Positions 11,201 through 23,200 of a stretch of DNA of 64,000 nt are shown piece by piece (the stretch's first letter is position 1; the number at the start of each line of letters is the position of its first letter). The notes beneath the pieces are model-generated. The model did no database searches. It was not told the DNA's origin and was given only the letters and a program-made list of their open reading frames with translations. This stretch comes from Euglena gracilis (taxonomy: Eukaryota; Euglenida; Euglenophyceae; Euglenales). Both the position numbers and the translations under genes were made by a program. Location: assembly GCA_039621445.1 (NCBI GenBank), contig CP154955.1, positions 62,934,123 to 62,998,122 on the forward strand. Direction: 5' to 3'.

Positions 11201-14200
11201 TTATGGTCTAGGCCCCCCTCCGTTCCAGAGGGGGACCCCATCCACCCTGTAAACCCCCCCCTGATGGTGCTGCGGGGCCAGCAGAGCTGCGGGTCCAAAC
11301 AGTGCTGCACCCCCTCCCAAACCACAGCAATGTGAAATGCGTAGCAGATGCGCAAGGCTTGACAAGTCATGCCTTATCCGTCTATTTGTCCCATGACACT
11401 GCAGAAGCGGAAGCGGACCAATCCGACAGGCTGGGAGGACCGGAGTGCACCTCGCTGGCCTCAGAGTCGGACATGGAGCAGGCAAAAAAGGGTGCCTGTG
11501 GTGATAAGCCGGACCCCCCCACGCCGCCGGAGGCGGCTGTCCAATAATGCTGCAATGCAATACTATTTGGGGGGGGGGGGGTTGGAGGAAGAGCAGGCTG
11601 CAACCTCGCACAAAAATCTAGTTTGTTGTCCAGGTTGCAAAAAAAAGTATCACACTTCGCACCCCCAAAAAAAGCAAACGCCAACCAGCACCGTCTGTGC
11701 CCCGTCGTTGCTGCTGACCTGTGGTGGAGAGTTGTTGCTCAAAAACAGGGGGGAGGAGGCTTACCAGAATGTTGCCCCGCTTCCAGTCTTTGAAATCCGA
11801 ATCGCAGAATGACCCGTCGTCGCCCTCCACGTTGGTGAGGAGGCTGAGCAGTCGAGAGCTGCCCTCGGGATCTGGCTGACATCAGGGGGGGGGATGCAAC
11901 ATGGACCTTCAAGAAACGCGACACAAAAAAAAAAAACAAAAACCCCGCAAAAAAAACCTGCAAATTGCACGTAAAATCCTTTAGGAGCTCCCTCGGGACG
12001 TACACTTTTCCACTGGAGAGAACTTGGAAAAAATTTCGGTGCCGGGGATTTTTTTTTCCATTTTGCATAAAAATAAGCATTTTGTGGCCAAAAAAATGTC
12101 AAAAATAACAAAAAATTGACAAAACATTAGGTTTTGGGGGAAACCCAGGTCCAAGACACGGATTTTTCACAATCAGAATTTTTTCAGCAAGAATCCCGGA
12201 AATGAAACTCTAAGAAAAAAAGCAAAAAAAGCATTTGTGTTCTCCCCCTTGCTGGCATCCACGGCTAGGTGCGACAAACCAGTTAGTTACCTGCCCCCCC
12301 CCCCCTTGTCGTACCCCTTGTCGTACGACCAGGTTCCTGCAACCTGTGACCGGGGGGTGGTCGTAAATGAGGGGTGGTCGTAAAACAAGGGGGGAGGCGG
12401 GTAGGATTGGATGCCCCCCCTCCTGTCCAAGACGCATCAATGTTGGTGCCACAGGGACAGGGGTTGTGAACGACATGGTGTGTCAACGCCACTGTAATTC
12501 ACTGAAAAACCTCAGGTAATGTTCCAGAAAGTGCCTTTGACGCGGGTGTGTGTCAACAACAATATGTCTTGGACGGGGGAGGGGGGTGGAGGTAAACACA
12601 CTTTTTGTTCAGCGCCTGCACCAGGCTTCTTTTTAAGACCCCCCGGGGGGGTCCTCCCCCACCCACCCAGGGTGGCGCGGGACCCCCCCGGGGGGGGGAC
12701 CCCCCAAAATCGGGCCCGTTAAAGGCAATTTTCAAAAATTTTCGGCGCTTCGCGCTGAAAAGGTATACCCAGCGCCTCTGGCGCGGGACCCCCCCCGGGG
12801 GGGGGGTCCGGCCCGGACCCACCCACCCACCCCCCCTCCCCCCCCGGGGGGGGGGGGGTCAGGTGACTTAAAAAGAAGCCTGGCCTGCACGCAGGCACAC
12901 ACACACACACAATATACACGTGCACGCACATGCAGTTTTATTTCTCATTGTAATTTGTCTGCTACAGGTTGGAAATCCACAGCAGAGCTGGCACCTGTAT
13001 TGGACTAAGCCAATTCCCCTCCACTAGCCTGGGGGAAAGCCTCAGCTGCAGCCGCCGACACCTCGTCCACTGAAGAGTTGGTCAGCCGCCGCCCTTTTGA
13101 TGGGGTAGCGATCTTCGAGGACGACTCTGACTTGACCTCAAGGGAACGAGGAGGGGGTGTGCTCTGGCTCCAGGAATAGACATGACATGAAACAGAATGC
13201 GTCTGATTCAATGTCTTTAAAGCAATATATGTGCACTATTGTATGCAAATGTTTTTGATGTGGAACGGTGCATACTACAATCTGAGTTTATATTTATGCA
13301 AATTACAAACACAAATTATTATATATGCATGCTGTGTACGAGAATTGCACGACGACCTAAAATGAACATTCAATATGGAAACCCCCCAAATATAAAGCCC
13401 CCCCTGGCTTTATCTTTGGACGGGATTTCAAGACCCTCAGGGGGGCTTTATATTTGGGGGGGGAAATCAAACTTTTTGGGTGGCCTCTATGACCTTCGGC
13501 AGCCTTTAATTGTGGCCAAATACCAGCTTTATGTACCCCCTATTTGTACCAAAATCGGCTATTGTTATCCAAGATGTAGCATTTTTGGGTGAAAAAAATG
13601 TTGTATCCACCCAAAATTTTCAACTTTTTCCTGAATAACGCCAGCGTCTGGCTCCACGTCAGGGGGGGGGGACTTTATATTTGGGCGGCAAAACCAAACC
13701 CCCCATATTGGGGGGGGCTTCATATTTGGGGGGTTTTTAATGCAATTAATGAAGCCCAAAAACTTTCACCGGTGGATTAAATGAACATAAATGAACATTC
13801 CACGCTGCAAAAACACCTGTGAGACCACGTTCTGCAAAAAAAAATCAAACAACGTTGCCTGGTCCCAGGGGGCAGGGTATAAAATGAGAGGGGGTCCACT
13901 CCCCCCTGGGTAAAAAAAAAAAAAACAGCGCGAAGCGCTGGAATTTTTTTTTGAGGGCTTCAAAAATGCCCAAAATTGCGTTTTCAGGTGATTTCTTCTC
14001 CAAATTGACAAAAACAGATCATAAAAACATAAGCATGCCGGCGCAAAGCGCCGGGTCCCTGGACCCCCCTCGGCCCTTGGGGCAGTGGTCTGGACCCCCC
14101 TCCCCCTGTACAAAACCAACACTCACTCAATCACTTAAGACCCTGCCCAGGGGAGAGTGTTTCAAATAGAAAGGCATTTCAAAAAAAGGAAAGAATTTGA

Positions 14201-17200
14201 TGTCGACCGCCCCGGGAAGTTGTCATCTGGCAAGAAGGTGCAGGGTCTACCGCAAAAATGGAACCCTAACTTTTAGGTTGCCTCCTAGGAGGCTCCTCAG
14301 AGGCTCAAGGTAACCAGCCTCCCCCAGTCCCCGGAGGCTCCAAGGTAACCAGCCTCCGCGGAGGCTCCCCGGAGGCTAAGGTAATCAGCCTCCTACGAGG
14401 CTCTCAGGAGGCTCCGAGGAGGCTCCTCGGAAGCTAAGGTAACAAGCTTTGCCAGAGCATGTTTTGAACTTGGAAGTCAACAAGAATTGGTTTTTTTTGT
14501 GTTATCAAGAGAAACATTATTCAATGTCAAACACGTGGAGTGAACTCAGGTGCACATCATCCGCTTCCGAACCAGTGAGAACCTGTCTATTTTCTGCCCA
14601 TCTGCACAGAGGATACAAAAAATTCACGGACTTTGGGAGGCAACATAGAGCTTAAAATGAAACCAAAAATGAAATTATTCAGCCAGAATTGCACCAAAGT
14701 TGTCCAGAGGCCAGAATTGTACCCAAAATTGTAATCCCACAGAGATTTGTCTCAACTTTTGATCCCGGATTGTACTGCATCTTCCAACAGATGAACCGAC
14801 AATCACGTGGGTGGGAGGTGGTAGGCAAACTGCACACTGTCAGCATGGATGTCATGTTGCAAAAAAAAAGGTGACGTGAAATCCAAAATGGCGTCCATTT
14901 GGCTGTGCCCGGGGGGGGGGGAGGCTTCGGCACCTAGGTAATAACCAACCTCTGCGGAGGCTCCAAGGTAACCAGCCTCCTAGGAGCCTCTTCGGAGGTT
15001 AAGGTACCAGCCTAACCAGCCTCCTACACTGCGTCTCAAGGTTATTCACGTGGCACCGTTTCGAGGTATTTCACGTGGGTTAAAAAATGAAAAACCGAAA
15101 TAAAAAATTGTGGCGGTCACTTTCTTTTGGCAGGGAGCTGAACCTGCAGTCCCAAAATACTTATATTTTGTGCCTTGTGATTCCTGTTCCTTCCCCAGTC
15201 GCACAATGACCAGATCACGCTTCCGGTGAGCTTAGGCGGCGTGTCCGGGCAGAGGTGCTGGCGTATGCCGCACTTGTCCCGCGACCGTTTGCCACAGCAA
15301 TAGCCAGGGCGGTTGGGGAGAGGCTGGGCCTGAACGTGAACGAATCGAAGAGGGGACCCGTGCCAGGGTGAAGGAGTATGGACCCGCGACTGAAAAGGTA
15401 CTGGTAAATCTGCAGTGTCTGTGTCGTTTTCATTCCTTCCAGGGCGCTGTTGAAATGGTTACGTAAGCGCCCTCAATGGTCTCTGAACCAGAGACGGGTG
15501 GATGTCCATTCAAAACTGGTCGATGCTCTGATGGCCCGACCTCAAGGTGCTGTAGTACGCGTGCCCAAGTTACCATCCAAAGCCACGGTTTGCAGGTGTG
15601 CGCAAACGAATTCTCCGAGTTTGTCTTTTTGGTTCTGTTTCGTGGTTCACAGGCTGTTCAAAGAGTGTTCATGCAGGACGGGGCATCTCCCCACACCAGC
15701 CGTTCCACCATGAACTTTTTGAGTAGGAACCATGTAAATTTGCTGGCCTCCGCAGTTCCCTGATTTAAATCCGGTGGAACACTGCTGGGCTTGGCTTGCT
15801 TCCCGCCTTGTTGGGAAGCGCTTTCGTCCTGTGATGAGCTGTGGACAACTCTCCAACGGGAGTGGTCCCGGGCCCCTCCTATCCTGATCCCAAATTTGTA
15901 TGGCAGCATGGTCCGTCGTTTGACGGCTGTGCAGGTGGCCAAGGGCCTGCACACCCGCTATTAAACAACATAAGAGGCACCAGGGGAGTGTGCCAAGCGA
16001 TATTTGTCACCCCATGTGCTGCTTTGCCTGCCGTTTGGACGTCATCTCACAGAAACAGAATTTTTCATTTTTTAACCCACGTGAAAAACCTTGAAACGGT
16101 GCCAAACGTGAATAAACTTGAGACGCAGTGTAGGAGGCTCTGAGGAGGCTCCTCGGAGGCTAAGGTGACCAACCTCCTAGGAGGCTAAGGGAAGCAGCCT
16201 CCACGGAGGCTCCAAGGTAACCAGCCTCCTAGGAGCCTCCTCAGAGGCTGAGGTAACCAGCCTCCCAGGAGACTGCCAGGGGGCTAAAATAACCAAAACT
16301 TAGGATTCCACATTTGCTGGGACCCGAAGGTGCAAGCCCGGGACAACTCCGCGGGGTGGGGAGGCCTGTTGTGGACTTTCCAATGTGACATAGCAGCTAC
16401 TGTGGGCCAAGGTGACAACTCCCTAAGGTTGGAAACAACCTCATGGGGTAACAACTTCCCGGGGGGGGGGGTGAGGAACAGCATGTGCCAGCCCCCGTCG
16501 TGGAAGGAGCGTGGGGCCTGAGTCTCTTCCTGCTTCCCCTTCAACCTCGACAGGCGGGGGACCGGCAGATGCTGGGGCAGGTCCAGCCGCCTTACACACC
16601 TGGGAAGGAAGGGGAAGGAATGGCCCGTGTCTCGGCCGCACACCACCGCTGAAACCAACGAGCAGAAACCGAAGAAATGCACAGGACATGCAGGCATGAG
16701 GAAATGGTGCCTAACCCAGGGGGGGGGGAATGCAACTTGGCCCTTCAAATTATGCAAGTCAAAAAAATGCAAAAAATGCAAAAAAAATGCAACTTGCATA
16801 AAACCCCTGAGAAAAGGCTGGAATACAACAGAGTTTTGCTGCCTAAAAATCCGTAAACATGTGACAATGCTGGTGTACCTGTCAATGATTCACAAAGAAG
16901 ACCTCCTGGAAGACAACGGCAAGCACTGAAGCTTTGAAAATCAACATGAATGACACCTGCAGGTTCAGTCTAAACAAATCGTCCCTCCAGGTCACCATTG
17001 AACATAAATGAAGCGGACATTTTGGACATTCACAAAAACGGAGAGCATACATGCTAGGAATGCAGCACAAAAGTCATTTTTTTTGCATAAAAAATTTCCA
17101 AGGCAAAAAATTTTATGCAAAAAAATGCAGAGAAATGCAAAAAATGCAAATTTCAGAAAAACCTGATTATGCAAAAAAATGCAAATTATGCAAGTTGCAT

Positions 17201-20200
17201 ATTCCCCCCCCCGCCTAACCCCCCTACTTATAAACCACGGGGTTAATAACATCTGGTTTGGTTGACCAGTCCGGGCGGGTTAAAAGTAGGTTGAATCAAA
17301 AATTGTTGGTTGAAGCCGACCCCATATGTAACCCAACGTGGGTCTGACCCCCCCCACACATAACCAAAAAATACCTCCTTTAATACACGTTTTTTTCGAC
17401 AAATTCTGTCAAAAAATTTGTATTATCATTTTAATGATGGTCTGAGGCTGGAAAAATTATAATTATAAAAAAATATGTTGGCGGTTTTGAGGGTACAAAC
17501 CATACCATCATTTGCCCCTCTATGGGGGAGGGTGGCCACTTTCCACTTTCAAAAAAACCAGTCAATCACTTTCCAAAGATTAATCGCCCATTTCCCACCC
17601 TTGCAAACCTGTTCTTTGATTTTCCTTCACCAAGCGGGGAAGTTATAAATCATCCTTTAATTGGTTGGCTGGGGGGGGATTAAAAATGAGGAGTGAAATG
17701 GGGGTTGTTTATGAGAGGGGGTGAAAAGAATTGGAAAAAGTCAAACGAGACCCTTTCAACAATTTTGCAGGGAATGAAGGAAAAAATGCTGTTCTGTGGC
17801 TGATGTTGCGGACTGGTTTTTGTGCAGACTACATCCCCCCCAGGGCAGAACGGGAAGGCCTGGTGGGGGGGGGGTCGACCCCCCCCACCCGCCACAGCAT
17901 TTTCACCGATTTCGGGAAACGAAGATTTTGGCCGGAAATTTTTTTTGAAAAATGAACCCAAAACATATGATTTTATGAAAAACCACCATTCTTTTCACCA
18001 AAAAATCTCAAAATTTCAGTGTTAAAAATTGGTATTTTTTAGGAGGGGGGGGTGAAAAAAATGCAGGTCAAAAACAGTGGACCAAATTTTGGCACAATCA
18101 AATTTTACTGACTTTTTTTCTCTTGGAATTTTTTTGGATATTCAATGGCATTTTTTGCTTCAAAAACCTCTCAAAAGCAAAAATTTGAGAAAATGTTGAA
18201 TTTTTGGAAGGTGTGAAAAAAAATGGGGTTTTGAGGGGTTTTTGGGGGGACCTCCCATATGGGTCCCAAAATGGGTCAAAAAAACACCCGGCGCCGGAAA
18301 AATTTTTTTCGGTCCAAAAATTGGTGCTCCCGGAAATACGGAAGAGGTGGTGGTGGGGGGGTCGACCCCCCCACCCACCATGCAGGGGGTGGGGGGGGGG
18401 GTGGTCGACCCCCCCCACCCACCACCCTGGCTGTCTGGCCGATTCCCGTTCTGTCCCCCCCCCCGTCCTCGACATGCCAAAGTACGGGGAAAGTGTGGTT
18501 GACACGGGGTGTGTGTTGTGGACACACCGTGTCATGTGCACTGTACCATAAAGAAAATGGCACTTTGGGTACGGGAAAACTGCGGTTGCCACAGGGGGGG
18601 TGTCATGGACTGGCCGTGTCAAGGCCAGGGAGGGATGTATGTGCAGATCTGTGGGATGTGTGAACAAAGAGGGTAGCTTGCTGGGCTGGCTTTTCCTTGC
18701 TCGCTGGGAAAGTCACCGAGCTTCCACAAGTTCAAAACAAAAAAGTGTGGTAGCGGAATGTGGTTGTGTGTACCATTGACTCAGAGTAAAAACAAACTAA
18801 AATAAAAACAACAAACATACAAAACAGAAAAAATTCAGAATGATGATTGATGTTCACAATAAAAGCAGCAGAACTCCCACCATCAAATGCACTCTCTCCC
18901 CAATTTCCCTGAGACATTGCACAAAATGAACCTTCTGCTTCTCATCCGGTTGCCCTTCAAAGAACTCCCCGGTGTGCACATCGCCATTTGCAAACCTGTG
19001 CAGCAAGAGATGAAAGAAACACATCTAAATATCATTGCCATAAGGTGACAAAAACAGATAAAGGTGGTTGAATTTCCAATTCACGTGCCCGCTCATCATT
19101 TCCCGAAACCCATCACTTGTCAACTGAAAGAGTTGTGGAAGATTCTTTGAACAAGCTTAAACTTTCAACTTGGTTAAAAATTGAAAGCAAGGCCAGGGGC
19201 CAACCGTAGGGGGCAAACTTTGCATGCTTGGAATTTTTTCAGTGCAAGATGCCAGGCGTTTGCTTGGAATGGCATGGGAGGGGACCAGCAAGCCATATAT
19301 ATTACTAGCCAATGGCTTCGGCCTTAACATGCGATCTTCCTCCCCCGTTTTTAAGGTTGGTCTATCTATCACATGGCCCAGGCTTCTGCTTAAGGATTCC
19401 CAGTACCTGGGGGGGTTCACGACCATGCAACTGTTTACTGACCCCCCGGGAGGGTCACTCCACTTTCGAAAAACCAGTAATCACTTTTTTTGGGGAAACC
19501 AGTCAGTCACTGACCCCCCCCCCCCAGTGGGGTCGGCCACTCAGGAAACTGGCCACTTTCCAGTCACTTTGGGCCATTTTAGGCCAAAAAAAAATTCCCC
19601 AGCGCCTTTGGCACCGGGGTCACTCAAACCACTTTTGCCCACCCCTGGCCAACCCCCCCGGGGGGGGAGGGGGTTTGTGCCCAAAACCAGTCAGTCACTC
19701 TGAAAAAACAAGTCAGTCACCCGGGGGGGGGGGTCGGCCAGTGCTTAAGCAATTGTCTGTTCTCGACTGCAGCTAGTCCAAACTTGGAATTTCCAGTAGT
19801 GGTCCCCCCGAGGGGGGTCAACCGGAAGGGCCAGCTAGTGGAATTTTTTTACCAGTGACTGGCGCGAAGCTGCAGTCACTGGGGTGGATTTTCAACCCCC
19901 CAAAACCTGCCAAAAAAAACAGGTTTTTAATTTTTTTGGGACAAAAATTATTACTTTGGAACAAATAATGCAAAAATAGATTAAAAACCCCCATTTCCAG
20001 CTCAGCGCCGGAGGAAGCTTTTTTCCAGTCTGGGGGACCCTCTGACCCCCCAGCAGCATTAGGAGGCCAAATTTGACATGCCGGGAGGAGGGGGACCAGG
20101 AGTCCCAGGGGGCCGAGCGCTCGAGGGGGGGAAGGGAGGGGTCAATATCACTTGGGTGGATTTATTATTCTTGGGCATGGGGTCAGGGTTATGGGTGTTC

Positions 20201-23200
20201 TTAGGAATAGGGTTTGGGCAGGGAGGGGGAAACACTCGCACTTTTGTGTTTTCTTTGTGTTTTTCGATGTTTGACAAACCTTGCATTTTTTTGCATTGCA
20301 AGCAAAATCATTGCAGTAAAAGAAATACGCTTTTCAATACAACACAAATGATGGGGAACTACCTCAGGACGCCCTTCCCGTGCCGCAGGCCATTCTTGAT
20401 TTCCCCTTCGTAGACGTCCCCGTTGGCCCACCGGAACATGCCGTTCCCCTGCTTCACGTCGTCCACGTAATCGCCGTCGTACGTGTCCCCGTTTGCGAAG
20501 CGGTACAGGCCCTTCCCATGCTTCTTCCCGTTCTGCCACTCCCCTTCAGCCCCAGGCATCCGTTTCTGGCGCCATTCCCAGCCAAGGCCGCACACCAAAA
20601 TGGTTCATTTGCTCGCGACACCACGGGGGGGGGGGGGAAACCACCATCATGGAATGACTGTGAGTAATCCAAGCAGTCCGCAAGCAAGAAATGTGCAAGC
20701 CCCCCCAAAGAAAACGTTCTCTGCAAACAGCAGGTTCAGGTGAAATGGGCTTCATCACAGAGAAGAGTTCCGAAAAAGGCGGAATATGACCAACCCCCGG
20801 CAGGAGGGGTTTCAAAATGCCCTGCAGTGCATGAGCTGGCACTCCAAGGAACCCAGACAGGCCGTTTTTTTACCAACCCCGGGGGGGGGGTTCGGAGTGC
20901 CTGCCCAGGCAGCCACTACCCCTCCCCCTGGGGGGTCGGATTTCGGCCTGTGCCAGGCACATTCCTTTGAAAATAAGCCATTCCCCGGCGCCAGGCCTGT
21001 GCTAGGGCACTTTTGGCTGTGTGCCCCCCCGGGGGGGGGGTCGGATTTTTGTGCCTTGGAGTGCCTGCAGGGCGCAGGTTTTCCCGGCCACAATTTATCC
21101 GAAAACCCACCCACGAACAATCCCCCCCCCTCGGGGTCGACCCACACCCACCTCCCCACCCGCCCACCCAAAACCCATCCAAAGTCAGCCGAAAATCCTT
21201 GAAAAAATTTTTGGACCGTCCTTTTGAAGGCTGACCCATGGCGCACCCCATCCCCCGGGGACCCCCCCCCCCCGGGGTGGGGTCGGCACCACCTTAAAGA
21301 ACAGCCTGAACCCAGACCCGACATCTTTGGGGGGGGGGCACATGGCGAAACGTATTTGGCCAAGACACTTCGGCGGTGGAGGAGGAGCGGCGGTGGAGGA
21401 GTGCACTTTTTGGCCACAGCTAGACAAGCACCCCCCCCCCCCCCGGGTCAGGACAACCTCACATTAAAAGTCAGCCAGAGGAAACTTCCTGGGGAGGGAG
21501 GGAGGCGTTGTCCCTTGTGTCCTTCTTGAATGTGCCAGCTGGCATGCTTGAAACATCCGACTCGCTCCCCGGCTCATCCAACTCCGCCAGGTTCATTTCA
21601 GATTTACGACCGGAGAGTGCAGGCATACACCAGCGTTTTGGCACCTTCCGGCATTCACGCGCTGCATGGTGCGGACGACTGCATGGGATAAGCAGCCCAT
21701 GTAGAAAGGAAGCCTGCATGTAATAATCCCCATTGGGCATCGTCATCTTGCCAAAGCCATGCCGCTTGTCCTTGTGCATCTGGCCTTCATACACCCGGCC
21801 ATCCGAGTAGCGCATCTTGCACTTACCTGAAGAGGGGGGGATGGTAAAGCTGAAAATAGGTTGCTTTGAGATCTTCGCAATTTGGTGTGAATCACAGGCA
21901 ATGTCTTCTCTCAAAAAACCCCGAAAAACAACCAATACCTTTCAAAAAAAACCACTTGATACACCACCCCCCCAGACATTCACGTAATGTGTATCACAAC
22001 GTCATGGTGACACACAAGCAATGAAGACACCCAATATCACCTGTGTCACCAAAATTATTCTGTGTATCATAAATATATCACCAAAAAAAATACCAACTCA
22101 CACAAAAATTGTCGCTGTAATACACAACCTCTTGGCATAATCAAAAACAGCTTGCATTGATCTGACACCATGGTCACTCAGGATGTACCATGGCCCCAGC
22201 TCAATCCAATAAAAATGTGTGTGTTTGGAGGAGGGGCACTGCTCCCTCGTGCCACAAATGAGAAGCAAAAATTGCCGAAAAATATGGACGGAACTTGAAA
22301 GAATCGGCGTCTTTGGCTCAATGAGCTCCTGAACTTTGGACCTAAAATTGGACCCCCCCCCGAAAACAGCTGGCTCAAATAGAACATGAAACAGCGAAAA
22401 AAGGTACAAATTATTATGAAACAAAACGGACTTGGTTTTTTTGCACTGCATTGTTTGCCCCTCGCCATTGCAGGCTTCTTTTTAAGACCTCCGGGGAGGG
22501 GGTCCCCCCCACCCACCCAGGGTGGCGCGGGACCCCCCCGGGGGGGGGGGGGGGGGGGGGGGGTGGCGGGGAAAAGCGGGCCGTTAAAGGCAATTTTCAA
22601 AAATTTTCGGCGCTTTGCGCCGAAAAGGTATACCCGGCGCCTCCGGCACGGGACCCCCACCCCAGGGGGGTCTTCTGACTTAAAAAGAAGCCTGCGCCAT
22701 TGCAAGTCCCCTGAGCTGGGGTTGCATTACAAGCAAAGCAGACGCACCCCACCAAAAGGTGTGGGGAATCGAAAATTTGCGATGGTGTGGTGTGATTGAG
22801 AGGAGCCTCCACGGAGGCTAAAGTAACCAGCCTCCGCAGAGGCTAAAATAACTGGAGCCTCCGCGGACACTGGTTACCTTAGGCTCCGCGAAGGCTGGTA
22901 ACCAGCCTCCGTGGAGGCTCCACATACGGTAACCAAAAATTAGGATTCCACATTTGCTGGGACCCTTAAAAAACCGTCAATGCCTGGTCAGTGGCTAAAT
23001 GATTCTATGCCCGGAATTAGCTGGATCGCACTGTTTGCACTGCACTGTTTGCCCTCCGTGGTCCAGGGGGAACCGACACTGCAAATGCAGAGAGAGATCT
23101 TCGAGGTATGAAGCCGGTGACCAGCATGAGAGCGAGCTGGTCCCAACCAAGTTGCCTCGGACTGAGGGGAAAGTTTGGGAATGGCACAACAAAAATTCAT

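Larger units (their letters stand above)
7665..11764 (-). other. intron 10 (4.1 kb) with MITEs and minisatellite
   Basis: Bounded by CTG|GTAAGC (exon 10) and CCCAG|GGG (exon 11). It contains two elements of one hAT-like family (8400-8722 and 9968-10998), the CATCTTGTCC minisatellite and a stretch of CCAAAA-type low-complexity sequence (8740-8960, 9300-9560). The possible alternative exon 11382-11495 lies at its 5' side. Confidence 0.7.
14243..16325. mobile_element. MULE-like non-autonomous element, copy 1 (interrupted by Tc1)
   Basis: A perfect 9-bp target-site duplication GAAGGTGCA (14234-14242, 16326-16334). The ends are inverted: GGGTCTACCGCAAAAATGGA on the left; GGGTCCCAGCAAATGTGGAA, read inward, on the right. 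Both sides carry subterminal tandem GGCTCC/CCTCC units with palindromic GGTNACC spacers (14281-14450, 16131-16290). The interior is homologous to 56402-56950. Without the Tc1 element it is about 0.98 kb. No transposase is seen. Nine-bp duplications and long TIRs fit Mutator-like elements. Confidence 0.88.

Noticed and set aside
12937-12942. AATAAA (minus strand) as the end of the main gene
   Set aside because: Exon 9 joins exon 10 in phase through CAG|GC, and the linker runs straight into the kinase start. It is kept only as a possible alternative end.
11876-13028. Intron 9 as a further introner
   Set aside because: CAGG is present at both ends, but only four bases of TIR agree and the flanking 8-mers match at 4 of 8, not better than loosely searched chance.
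13164-16517. Intron 8 as a further introner
   Set aside because: It starts CAG|GC, but the far end (CAGGAATAG) shares only CAGG and the flanks match at 3 of 8.
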